Source: an uncultured Prevotellaceae bacterium
GTDB lineage: Bacteria > Bacteroidota > Bacteroidia > Bacteroidales > Muribaculaceae
Direction of reading: 5' to 3'
Assembly: GCA_947165675.1 (NCBI GenBank)
Contig: CAMVBJ010000026.1
Location: 1-47,185, forward strand
DNA length: 47,185 nt
Position 1 is the stretch's first letter. Every line of letters starts with the position of its first letter. A model generated the notes under the pieces. It was given only the letters and a program-made list of their open reading frames with translations, ran no database searches and was not told where the DNA came from. The translations under genes and the position numbers were made by a program. This document shows, in pieces, positions 27,259-35,900 of the stretch.

Positions 27259-27675
27259 TCAGAATGGGGTTCCTCCGTTCTGATTGCCTGCGGGCTGTTG
27301 GGGTTGCTGAGCCTGTTGCTGGGGCTGCTGAGGTGAGTTGGCAGGTCGGGCAAGCAATTCAAAGGTGTCAACATAGATCTCGGTGGTGTAACGCTTCACT
27401 TGATTGCGATCCTCCCATGCCCGTGTGCGCAGGCGACCTTCAAGGTAAATCTGGGTACCCTTGCGGATGTAGCGCTCGGCTACCTCGGCGTTCTTTCCCC
27501 ACATGACAATGTTGTGCCACTCAGTGCGTTCGGGGACCTGAACACCATTAGCGTTGGTATAGGCCCTGTCGGTAGTGGCAAGTGTAAACGATGCTACGGG
27601 CTGATTTTGCGCTACATAGCGCACATCGGGGTCTTTGCCCACACGCCCCAACAGAATGACTTTGTTTACTGACAT
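27259..27675 (-). CDS. ssb: Single-stranded DNA-binding protein
   Basis: 138 residues. The OB fold occupies residues 1-105 (MSVNKVILLGRVGKDPDVRY, TEWHNIVMWGKNAEVAERYIRKGTQ, YLEGRLRTRAW). SSB coats single-stranded DNA in replication and repair. A Gln/Pro-rich linker (PQQPQQQAQQPQQP) leads to the tip. The usual acidic tip ending D-D-(I/L)-P-F, which recruits partner proteins, is here NGGTPF: the final P-F is kept but the acidic residues are missing. That suggests a secondary SSB or altered partner binding; other copies outside the window are unknown. No promoter consensus was found. Confidence 0.93.
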   Translation of the reverse strand: MSVNKVILLGRVGKDPDVRYVAQNQPVASFTLATTDRAYTNANGVQVPERTEWHNIVMWGKNAEVAERYIRKGTQIYLEGRLRTRAWEDRNQVKRYTTEIYVDTFELLARPANSPQQPQQQAQQPQQPAGNQNGGTPF

Positions 27676-27727
27676 AATACTTAATGGTATTGGTTTTACA
27701 ATCTATATATAAATAATGTATTGTCTA

Positions 27728-28702
27728 TTAACAACCGGTTGCCTTGAGATTCAATCCCACCCGTTCATGTAGGCCGAATAACAGGTTCATCACATGCACA
27801 GCGGTGCCAGCAGACCCTTTTAGCAAGAGATCCATCACGGCATGAATCGTGAGCATCTGGCTGGAATCATCCTTCTCAAGATAGAGAAGGCACTTGTTAG
27901 TATTCTCCACATCAGCCGTAACAATGGGACGGTCAACCAGGAACACAAAGTTATGGTCGTGGTAATACTGCTCATAGAGCTGCCTCACCATCTCCTCGTC
28001 CACGCCACAGGAGAACCGCACATCCACAGCGAGCGTGCGATGCTCGGCATGCGGTGTGATGCTCATCTCGACGGGCTGGTTAAAACTCGACTGACACTGA
28101 GTCAATGCCATGACCACTTCTTGACGCTGCAAGTCCATCCACTGCTGGGCATCCATGCCGTCGAGAGTGACAGCACGATCACCATCGCAACAGGGAAATC
28201 CCAATGAGCCCATTGCCACATGCAGGGTCAGCGGACTATTAAGCAACAGGTTGCGAGCCATCGGCATCAATGCGACTAACGATGCCACAGCTACATTTCC
28301 AGGCACGGTCACTTGTCGTGCATCATGCACCAGTACCCGTCGTTGCATTTCGCTCAGTCCATAAGTCCATGGCTTATTCTCGCCATGATCAAGGTTATGG
28401 CTGCCACTCATGTCGATGACACGGGTATCGGCTGGCAAGGCCAGTTCGTCAAGAACCCGAGCTTGACGCTCACGCGGGTCGCAAGTGAATACCACATCCA
28501 CGCTGTCGCGTGGATGCTCGTCATTGACCATGAGGTCACACTCCCCCACAATACCGGGCACAATATGATCCAGGCGGACGGCACTACCCGTGGTATTGGT
28601 AGCCCACATCAGCTCCACATCAGGGTGGTTGATGAGCAACCTCACCAACTCGGCAGCACGCAAGTTTTCACATCCAGTTATCCCAACCTTTATCATCAGC
28701 AC
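27728..28702 (-). CDS. argC: N-acetyl-gamma-glutamyl-phosphate reductase-like protein lacking the catalytic cysteine
   Basis: 324 residues (an ATG two codons in is also possible). ArgC reduces N-acyl-glutamyl phosphate to the semialdehyde in arginine synthesis. Family features are seen: AAELVRLLINHPDVEL, VIDMSGSHNL, WTYGLSEM and VPG at 133-135. However, the conserved PGCY active-site cysteine is replaced by Asn136 (VPGNVAVAS), the C-terminal histidine motif is not recognisable, and the N-terminal nucleotide loop is altered (GITGCEN). The frame is clean, so this is not a simple pseudogene. It begins 3 bases after argR, a position usual for argC in Bacteroidota arginine clusters. Enzyme activity is doubtful. 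Confidence 0.75.
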   Translation of the reverse strand: MLMIKVGITGCENLRAAELVRLLINHPDVELMWATNTTGSAVRLDHIVPGIVGECDLMVNDEHPRDSVDVVFTCDPRERQARVLDELALPADTRVIDMSGSHNLDHGENKPWTYGLSEMQRRVLVHDARQVTVPGNVAVASLVALMPMARNLLLNSPLTLHVAMGSLGFPCCDGDRAVTLDGMDAQQWMDLQRQEVVMALTQCQSSFNQPVEMSITPHAEHRTLAVDVRFSCGVDEEMVRQLYEQYYHDHNFVFLVDRPIVTADVENTNKCLLYLEKDDSSQMLTIHAVMDLLLKGSAGTAVHVMNLLFGLHERVGLNLKATGC

Positions 28703-28705
28703 TTG

Positions 28706-29257
28706 TTATTGGGCTGAGGTGGGCACGGGAGAATTCTTGGGCATAAATTGCTCAAATGCGGCTCTTGCTTGCTCATGCGTTACCCCCTCGGCAAGAATGG
28801 CTACGACTGTGTCTGCTCCAGCGATGGTGCCGACCACCTCGGGCGGACGACTCATATCAATATCGTAAGCCAGACCAGGGGCATAGCCATTGCGCGTCTT
28901 AATCACGGCAATGTTGCCCGAGAAGGTGATTGAAACCAGCCCCACCTGCTTAGCGGCATGAGCATCGGTCTGACGCATACTCAGCAATCTATCCTGTAAC
29001 TGATTGCTATCAGGAATGATATACATGTAAGTGTTGCGATCGGTAGCCACCTTAGAGATTTTCAGCGCCTTGAGGTCGCGCGACAATGTCGCTTGAGTCA
29101 CATTAATATTGTGCTCACGCAACATGTCGGCCAATTCACTCTGACTGCCGATGCAATTGGTCTTGATCAAATCTGTGATCAATTGTAAGCGGTCACGTTT
29201 TCTTTTCACGAGTACTTTCTTTTTTCTTGGTTTTTTTGTTAATGTTGTTGTCTCCAT
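28706..29257 (-). CDS. argR: Arginine repressor ArgR
   Basis: 183 residues, about 30 longer than the usual form because of a basic N-terminal extension (KKPRKKKVLVKRKRDR) and a short C-terminal tail. ArgR is a hexameric repressor of arginine genes with arginine as co-repressor. The winged helix spans ~22-75, with SQSELADMLREHNINVTQATLSRDLKAL cut by the signature TQATLSRDL. The C-terminal core reads GTIAGADTVVAI (143-154); most homologues have GDDT here, so the first arginine-binding aspartate is Ala148. It is directly followed by the argC-like gene, with no argG between. Confidence 0.9.
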   Translation of the reverse strand: METTTLTKKPRKKKVLVKRKRDRLQLITDLIKTNCIGSQSELADMLREHNINVTQATLSRDLKALKISKVATDRNTYMYIIPDSNQLQDRLLSMRQTDAHAAKQVGLVSITFSGNIAVIKTRNGYAPGLAYDIDMSRPPEVVGTIAGADTVVAILAEGVTHEQARAAFEQFMPKNSPVPTSAQ

Positions 29258-29289
29258 CTAACTATATACTTAAAAATTGGTTCACCATG

Positions 29290-29297
29290 CAAAGATA
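29290..29297 (-). promoter_or_regulatory. -7 element of argR promoter (TATCTTTG)
   Basis: Plus-strand CAAAGATA reads TATCTTTG on the minus strand, 32 bases before the argR ATG; a TTG (plus CAA at 29318-29320) lies 20 bases upstream as the -33 element. Confidence 0.6.
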
Positions 29298-29425
29298 GTA
29301 ACATTCTGCAAACAAGACAACATATTTATTGATTTTTTTCTCAACAAAAACGCCCTTTAGGTGAATTAAAATAGAATATTCATCATTATCAATAGTCCCA
29401 CATCTCATCCGATGCGCTAAGGGGG

Positions 29426-31042
29426 TCAAGAGCGTGCACCTTGAGGCACCATCCAGCAGGGGTCTTGCTGAAATCGTTGCCAGGCCGCGAGCAGTTGAGG
29501 TTTACAAGAGATGAGCTGGCGATGGGCTTCGGTGAGATTGGTGGGGTCTTTTTCAATCTGTTCAATATACCGCAGCAGGTTATAGCACATGGTGTACTGA
29601 CCCGCTGACATCAATACCCGTGGCATGCCTGTAGCCTTTTCCTCAGCAGTAAACCACAACGTGGTGCCCATGCTGGCGGCACGGGCGCTATTCTGCTGCA
29701 TGGCCTCGCTGGGAACGAGGTATTCAGGCAGGGTTCCGTTCTTGCACATGCTCTCCCAGCGTTCTCCGGGACGCAATTCATATACCGTACTCGTCACCAC
29801 ACGATTGTGCCATGACTTGTCATTGTAGATTGAATCATAATTCATCTGGCGCAACCGTTTGAGAAACACCTCACTACTCATCATGATCACCGACTTGGCA
29901 CGGTTCATCACCATCGCTTCAAGCGTGGCAAATTTCAAGTGGCTGATAAACGCGGCCCTATCGCCGACGAAGGTTTTACGGATGGCATCGAACATCTTGG
30001 TCTTGAGCAGAGCGCCAGCGACATTGACCACTGTCACAATCGCCAATACAACCGTCATCACTCCCAGCCAGAAGTTGCTGCCCAACACCAGAGCCAAGAT
30101 GAACAGGACAATGACAATCGCTTCAGTGATCAGGCCATAGTTGCGCAGTCGGCCTAAGGTCAATCTACCGATGCCTGGTGACATCATCTGCTCACTTGGT
30201 TCATACCCTTCCATGTAGGGGCTTGCCACGTCGCTGACGATAATCAGGTCAAGAGCCTTGTCGGTGCGCGATTTGTCCTCGCGGTACTTATTCATACGCT
30301 GCTCGGCGAGCAGGATGGGTTCAATGCCCTGGTTGTCACTCAAGGCGCCATCCATGAGACCAAAGCGCATGCTGATGTCTGCGACAAGATCGGGATTCTG
30401 TGACAGCTTGAAGTCATCAGGATACATCATTGGCTCAAATCCACTGGGGAAACACGACGAACATGCCAAGGCTTCGCCTGGCGTGATGTACGGCACCACA
30501 CTGCGACCGATACTGTGCTTCTGGTTGCCAAACACGCCGTAAGTCATCCTCGCACCGTCGGTCATGCGTCCCTCGGTCAAGCGGAAGCGGAAGGGCAACG
30601 AGTTGTCAAAGTCGGTAGCAAGAGCCGTGTAGTCCTTAACGGGGATACGGTCAAAGTGTTCAATAATGTCGGCCATCGTGGCGTTTCCAAACAAGAGGTT
30701 GTCATAGATGCCTGCCATGATCTTGATGCTCGAAGCATCGCGGTTGGCCTTCTCGTCGCTCAACCGCTGCAATGCATGGGTCATCAGGTCTTCGTTACAC
30801 AGGAATTCGTACAATTCATTGACCATGTCATCGACCTTCTGGCCACGCGCCCGCGCCAGCATATACTTCATTGCGGTGATAGTTCCCCCCGAAACCGACG
30901 ACAGCGCCGATACACAGTCGAGCAATGTACGCCCGTCTTTAAGACCGATCGAGTTCAGAAACGACAAGGAGCCTAAGTCAAATGTCGCAGCCCTGTAACC
31001 GCCACCCGAAAATGACATACCGATATTAAATCCTTTTTCCAT
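29426..31042 (-). CDS. Patatin-like phospholipase with two membrane segments
   Basis: 538 residues. The patatin fold at the N-terminus shows the oxyanion loop SFSGGGYRAATFDLGSL (10-26), the nucleophile Ser51 in SVSGG (49-53, where the first Gly of G-x-S-x-G is Ser) and the catalytic Asp231 in DGALSDNQG. Patatins hydrolyse acyl esters of membrane lipids (family knowledge). Residues ~307-346 form two hydrophobic helices (IVLFILALVLGSNFWLGVMT and the next), followed by ~190 residues of unclear fold. This splits the protein into a cytoplasmic lipase and a membrane-anchored C-terminal part. It has its own strong promoter and no defence-gene neighbours. Confidence 0.85.
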   Translation of the reverse strand: MEKGFNIGMSFSGGGYRAATFDLGSLSFLNSIGLKDGRTLLDCVSALSSVSGGTITAMKYMLARARGQKVDDMVNELYEFLCNEDLMTHALQRLSDEKANRDASSIKIMAGIYDNLLFGNATMADIIEHFDRIPVKDYTALATDFDNSLPFRFRLTEGRMTDGARMTYGVFGNQKHSIGRSVVPYITPGEALACSSCFPSGFEPMMYPDDFKLSQNPDLVADISMRFGLMDGALSDNQGIEPILLAEQRMNKYREDKSRTDKALDLIIVSDVASPYMEGYEPSEQMMSPGIGRLTLGRLRNYGLITEAIVIVLFILALVLGSNFWLGVMTVVLAIVTVVNVAGALLKTKMFDAIRKTFVGDRAAFISHLKFATLEAMVMNRAKSVIMMSSEVFLKRLRQMNYDSIYNDKSWHNRVVTSTVYELRPGERWESMCKNGTLPEYLVPSEAMQQNSARAASMGTTLWFTAEEKATGMPRVLMSAGQYTMCYNLLRYIEQIEKDPTNLTEAHRQLISCKPQLLAAWQRFQQDPCWMVPQGARS

Positions 31043-31070
31043 ATCCCTCAGACATTGATTTGATTATTGA

Positions 31071-31102
31071 CAAAGGTAGTTAAATTCAGTGAACTCACCA
31101 AA
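31071..31102 (-). promoter_or_regulatory. Promoter of the patatin gene (TTTG-N20-TACCTTTG)
   Basis: On the minus strand, -33 TTTG (31102-31099) and -7 TACCTTTG (31078-31071) are separated by 20 bases, an ideal Bacteroidota promoter. The leader is only about 20-25 nt. Confidence 0.8.
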
Positions 31103-31112
31103 TACACACATG

Positions 31113-31149
31113 AAAAAATGGGCAAGTCCCAACGATTAGAACCTGCCCA
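31113..31149 (-). terminator. Intrinsic terminator after the dockerin-repeat gene
   Basis: Stem of plus-strand TGGGCAAG (31119-31126) with CCTGCCCA (31142-31149), one wobble pair, followed on the minus strand by six T residues (plus A at 31113-31118). Confidence 0.75.
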
Positions 31150-31174
31150 CGTCATGTGAATATCCTGACTCTAT

Positions 31175-32668
31175 TTACTCGGCGTTGCCACCCAGCAGCA
31201 AATCAATCAGGGCTGTTACATCAGCAATCGTCACATTGCTGTCACCGTTCACATCCCCCTCGGCAGGAGCAGCACTGCTGTCCGACAACAGGTAGTCGAT
31301 GAGCGCCGTAACATCGGCTATCGTCACGTGACCGTCATGATTCACGTCGCCCACCTGATAAGTGGGTTCCTCCTGGCCAGCAAGAGTCACAATGACAGTG
31401 TACAAGCGCACCTGGGCATTCACCTTGAAGGCCACTTCCTGAGCATTGCCAACCCAAGTACCCTCCTTGCCACTGGTGGTGTAGGTGCCATTCTCGTTAT
31501 CGAGCAATGACAGGTTGCTGGGGGTCTGGCTTGCGGTGCCGCTGCTCAATTCAATCTTGATGATGGGGGCACCAGCCGATGTGAATACAAAGGCAGAGCT
31601 GTCATTGGGACCATAGATGCGGTAGTGGTCACTGTAAACAGTACCATCACCCACATACATGGTCACAAGATCCTTGACCACCGTGTAAGAGTGACGGGTG
31701 GTGCTGCCGTTACCCGGGTCAACAGCAGCGTCAAAAGTTACTTCAACAGTGGTTTCGGGCAACTTGGTGTAGGTAGCGCTGACTACCTCACTCTCAATGT
31801 CACCAACAACGGCCTTGGCCCAGATGGTGAGGTCATCGGTAACAGGAATAGCTCCTGTGTACTCGCTCCACATTTCGTTATCCAGACTGTAGAAAATCTT
31901 GGCATTGGGAGTTGCACAGGACAGCGTTACCTCAAAGGGATCACTGAAACTGCACGATGCAGGCGAGAACACGGGAGCGTCAACGGTCTGTTCAACCTTG
32001 GTGAAGGTGACGGTAACATAGTCACTCATGTCGCTACCCTTCATCGAGACTGCGGTGTAGGTTTTGGTGTCGGTCACATAGAACGGACCATTGTAGTAAA
32101 CCCACTCGCTCTGCTCTTCCTCAGTTCCTTCCCAGTAATAGATCTGGGCATTCTGGGTAGCACAGGACAGTGTCACTTCCAGGCTGCCACTGAACTCGCC
32201 ACCGTTAGGGGTAAACACGGGAGCGACAAGCTCGGTAACAACGTCCTCGGCAATAGTAACTACAATCTTGCTGACACGGCACTGTGACGCAGCCTTCAGG
32301 ACAATGGTTTCGGCCTCGCCTTGCCAGGTGCCCACGTTACTGCCCGATTGCGAAGAATAGCCATCGCCATACAACTGATTAGGTCCATAGCTCTGGCCAT
32401 AGGATGCGGTGCAAGTAAACTCAATCTTCTTGATTTTTCCCACTGTTGACGTAATCGTGGTTGTGCTACCGCCGCCAAATCGATACTGTGCCGCAGCAAA
32501 CGCTGCCGTCGTGCAAGAGAATTTCACGCCATCGAGCGACATTTCATCAGCAGCCGTCGCTGTCGTGTTGCTGCCGACGGTTTCTCCAGGGATAAATGTT
32601 ACAGTCGTGTCTGCCCAAGCCGACAGTGCCAGCAGGGCAACAAAGAGGAGAGATAAAACTTTTTTCAT
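31175..32668 (-). CDS. Secreted multidomain protein with chitobiase-like repeats and C-terminal dockerin-type repeats
   Basis: 497 residues. A signal peptide (MKKVLSLLFVALLALSAWA) is followed by a beta-rich module (SLDGVKFSCTTAAFAAAQYRF), two repeats of the chitobiase/hexosaminidase C-terminal type (APVFTPNGGEFSGSLEVTLS and APVFSPASCSFSDPFEVTLS, each with NAQIYY/NAKIFY), and a second beta-rich module resembling the first. The last ~65 residues hold two EF-hand-like dockerin repeats (GDVNHDGHVTIADVTALID and GDVNGDSNVTIADVTALID). No catalytic domain is recognised. Such dockerin ends are common in gut Bacteroidales without cellulosomes; the partner is unknown. It is flanked by a promoter and a terminator. 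Confidence 0.8.
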   Translation of the reverse strand: MKKVLSLLFVALLALSAWADTTVTFIPGETVGSNTTATAADEMSLDGVKFSCTTAAFAAAQYRFGGGSTTTITSTVGKIKKIEFTCTASYGQSYGPNQLYGDGYSSQSGSNVGTWQGEAETIVLKAASQCRVSKIVVTIAEDVVTELVAPVFTPNGGEFSGSLEVTLSCATQNAQIYYWEGTEEEQSEWVYYNGPFYVTDTKTYTAVSMKGSDMSDYVTVTFTKVEQTVDAPVFSPASCSFSDPFEVTLSCATPNAKIFYSLDNEMWSEYTGAIPVTDDLTIWAKAVVGDIESEVVSATYTKLPETTVEVTFDAAVDPGNGSTTRHSYTVVKDLVTMYVGDGTVYSDHYRIYGPNDSSAFVFTSAGAPIIKIELSSGTASQTPSNLSLLDNENGTYTTSGKEGTWVGNAQEVAFKVNAQVRLYTVIVTLAGQEEPTYQVGDVNHDGHVTIADVTALIDYLLSDSSAAPAEGDVNGDSNVTIADVTALIDLLLGGNAE

Positions 32669-32775
32669 AAATAAACTCTTAATTTTAATGAGGTGAATAA
32701 AAATGAAATATCAATCTGGAGTCATTTCCAATAGACTTGGAAAAGGAGAATTATTATGCACTTCAATTCATACTA

Positions 32776-32783
32776 CAAAGGTA
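32776..32783 (-). promoter_or_regulatory. -7 element of the dockerin-repeat gene promoter (TACCTTTG)
   Basis: Plus-strand CAAAGGTA, 107 bases upstream of the ATG at 32668, implies a leader of about 100 nt. No clear -33 element. Confidence 0.5.
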
Positions 32784-32848
32784 CAACAATTCTTCCACAT
32801 TCACACACACTTTTTGCGACAATTATTGATGAAAAGCCATGTGAAAAT

Positions 32849-32881
32849 GCTCCCGAAAGTCATTGTCTGACTTTCGGAAGC
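32849..32881 (-). terminator. Hairpin terminator after the multi-cofactor oxidoreductase
   Basis: A 14-bp stem (GCTCCCGAAAGTCA at 32849-32862 with TGACTTTCGGAAGC at 32868-32881, one wobble) lies 30 bases past the stop, followed on the minus strand by ATTTTCAC. Confidence 0.75.
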
Positions 32882-32911
32882 ACTGTGCTGGAGGATTTCT
32901 CGTTCAACGGT

Positions 32912-35900
32912 TTACTGGAAAGCGTTCTCGCTCAGCCCCTTGCCTCCGATGGCAAGGTCCTTCATGTAGGCGGGAACAGGCTTGCCCAGATACTTGTCCA
33001 CATAGAGCTTGGCAAGGTACTGGCCAAGCATGAAGCCATGACCACGCAAGCCAGTCAACAGGCCGACTTCGGGATCAATGATGTAACGTGGCTCAATGTA
33101 GTAGCCAGCCCACACTGCATGGAAGCCGACGGATGCCAGATTGGGAATCCAGTGGGCAAACATCTCGCTCACCACCTTGAGGAAGGCTTGACTGTTATAC
33201 TTCAAGTTCTGGCGTGCCTCATAGGGGTCGCAGTCGGGTGACGCGCAACCGATGATTTGGCCGGTGTGCAGGAACTGCTGACCGTAAACGGCGTTGAAGC
33301 CCTTATAGTGGCGACGATCGATAATCATGTCGAGCGAGTCACCGTTGACGCCCAAGTTGGGCAATCGACGGGTGATGAACGCCTGGTGCTTAACTGGATA
33401 GAGCTGGGTGTCGATGCCGAGCATGTCGGTAAACTTCTCGGAGCCCCAACCCATGGCGTTGACAAAGTGATCACAGGTGTATTCCACATAGTGCTTATCG
33501 TGGCGACGAACCAGCACGCGATACTTGTCGCCGGCACGCTGCACGTGCAGCACCTCGCAATCCTCGAGCACTTGTCCACCGTGCTGCTTACCCACCGTGC
33601 GCACATAATCAATGGTGCGTCCAGGCGTGGCTTGCCAGCAATTCTCTGAAATCAAGGCGTGGCTGTAAACGTCATCATTGGGATTCCAGTAAGGCGAGAT
33701 TTCCTTGGTGAAGTCCTTGCGGTCAATCATGTAGGCCTCGCTCCATGCGCGTGAGGCGTCCAGGGAACGGTAGGTGGCATCGTCATGGACCAGGTTGACA
33801 TAGCGGGTCATCTTCAGGTCGATGTTGCAATGTTGCTGGTCATCGCGGAAGATTTCCAGGTTGTGCATCGCGATGTCGCTAATGTCGGGGTTGGAGAAGG
33901 CGGGGCGACCGCCACCGATGCAGCGCCACGTCGAGCCACGGTCATAGTTGACCAGGACTGTGCGCTTGCCTGCCTCGGCAAAGTAGCGGAATGCCGCACT
34001 ACCTGCCATACCACCGCCGGCGACGAGAATCTCCGTTTCGGCTTTCTCAATGACCGATCCATGCTCAAAGATGAAGGTTTCCTGACTCTCGCCATTGTAC
34101 ACGTCGCCCAGGGTGACCTGGTTGGCCAGCGGGGCACGCGGGGTGCTATCGCCAGTCACCTCAATGCCATGGGCACGCAGGATCTGCTTGGCGCGCGACA
34201 CGCAACGCTTGCCGCGGCAGGGACCCATGCCCATGCGGGTGGTGTGCTTGAGTTCATCCACCGATATATACTTGCGGTCGCCTATCACTGCGAGCAGTGT
34301 CTTCACGTCCACATCTTCGCAGTGGCAGACAAAAGCCTTGCCCTCCTCGGGATGAGTGAGAGGACGCAGGTTCAAGGGCTCGGGATAAAGCTCCTTGAGG
34401 ATAAAGCCCTTGACTTGGTTGAGGTCATCGACCTGGGTAGCCTGCACTCGGGCCACGTTGGTCTTGTTGTCTTTCTTGAGGACTTTCTCGATAACACCCT
34501 CGCCCACCTTGGCGCCGTTATCATCGACCAGGAACACTTCCTTGCCCTCGCCCACCTCATACTCTACTGGCAGGAATACCACATTCTTGCGCTTGTCGTA
34601 GCCGAAGATTGCCAGACCAGGACAGTGGTTCACACACTGCATGCAACCGATGCACTTGTCATAATCGACGATGGGTACCGACGATGTTGTGGGCTTGGTG
34701 ATGGCTCCTTGCGGACAAGAGAAGGTGCAAGGATTGCAAGCGAAGCCATAGAGGCAGTTAATCTGGACATAAGGCTTGAGAGCCATACGCTCCTCACTGG
34801 GAATGCGTGGTTCATCGAGCAGGCGAACGGGGCGCTGCTGCGAGTCGATATACTGGCGGGAAACTTCCAGATAATCCTCGTAGGGGAAACGGAGACCCAG
34901 TTCCTGAGCCACCTCATAGGCCACCTGGCGACCTCGCAGCACAGCGCTGGTGCCCTCGCCGATGCGGACGGCATCGCCAGCACCATAGACGTTGCGACCG
35001 AATACCGAGCGCCCCTTCACGAGCAACTGGTTGTCTGGGATGAGGCCCGTACAGATGTTGATGATGTCGATATCGTCAATCACGCGCTCGGTGCCAGGAA
35101 TGGGCTGGAAATTCTTGCACTCGGCAATCACGGCACCGGTAACGCCGGTGTAGTCCTCGTTGGGGATAGCACGGATGAGCACATGTGAGGTCATGATGGG
35201 AATGCCCAGACGGCGCACACGGTTGGCCTGAACGGGGAAGCCGCCCTCATGGTCCATACCCTCGATGATGGCCTTGATGGTCGCTCCGGCCTGCATAGCC
35301 TGATAGCTGGTCAAGTAGCCGATGTTGCCTGCACCCACGGTGAGCACGCTCTTACCCAGCAGGGTGTGTTCCTGGTTCATCATCTTCTGGAACACGGCAG
35401 CGGTGTAAACGCCGGGCACATCATCGTTCTCGAACACGGGCATGAACGGTACGGCACCCGTGGCCACCACCAGATGGTCCGCATCAATGTAGCTCACCTC
35501 CTGGGTAACAATATTCTTCAGGGCGATGCGGCGGCCTTCCAGCAGGTCCCACACGGTGTTATTGAGCAGGATGCCGTCATGGTTATCGCCGGCGAGCGTC
35601 TTGGCAATGTCAAAACCACGCATACCGCCAAACTTCTGCTCCTTCTCAAAGAAGAAGAACTGGTGGGTCTGCATATTGAACTGACCACCCTCGGTGGCAT
35701 TGTTATCGACAACGATATTGGGGATGCCCAGTGCCGTGAGCTGCTCGCGGCAAGCCAGTCCGGCAGGACCGCCACCGATGATGGCAACCGTGGTCTTGTA
35801 TATCTTGGTCCCACTGACTGCACGGGGCTTGCCATTGGGCATATAGTCCTTGGGGATCTCACACACCTCCTTCACACCATCAACGCTGGTGATGCAGATG

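Noticed and set aside
29426-31042. Patatin as a CBASS (CapV-like) phage-defence effector
   Set aside because: No nucleotidyltransferase, HORMA or other CBASS gene lies next to it, and the neighbours are arginine and secreted-protein genes.
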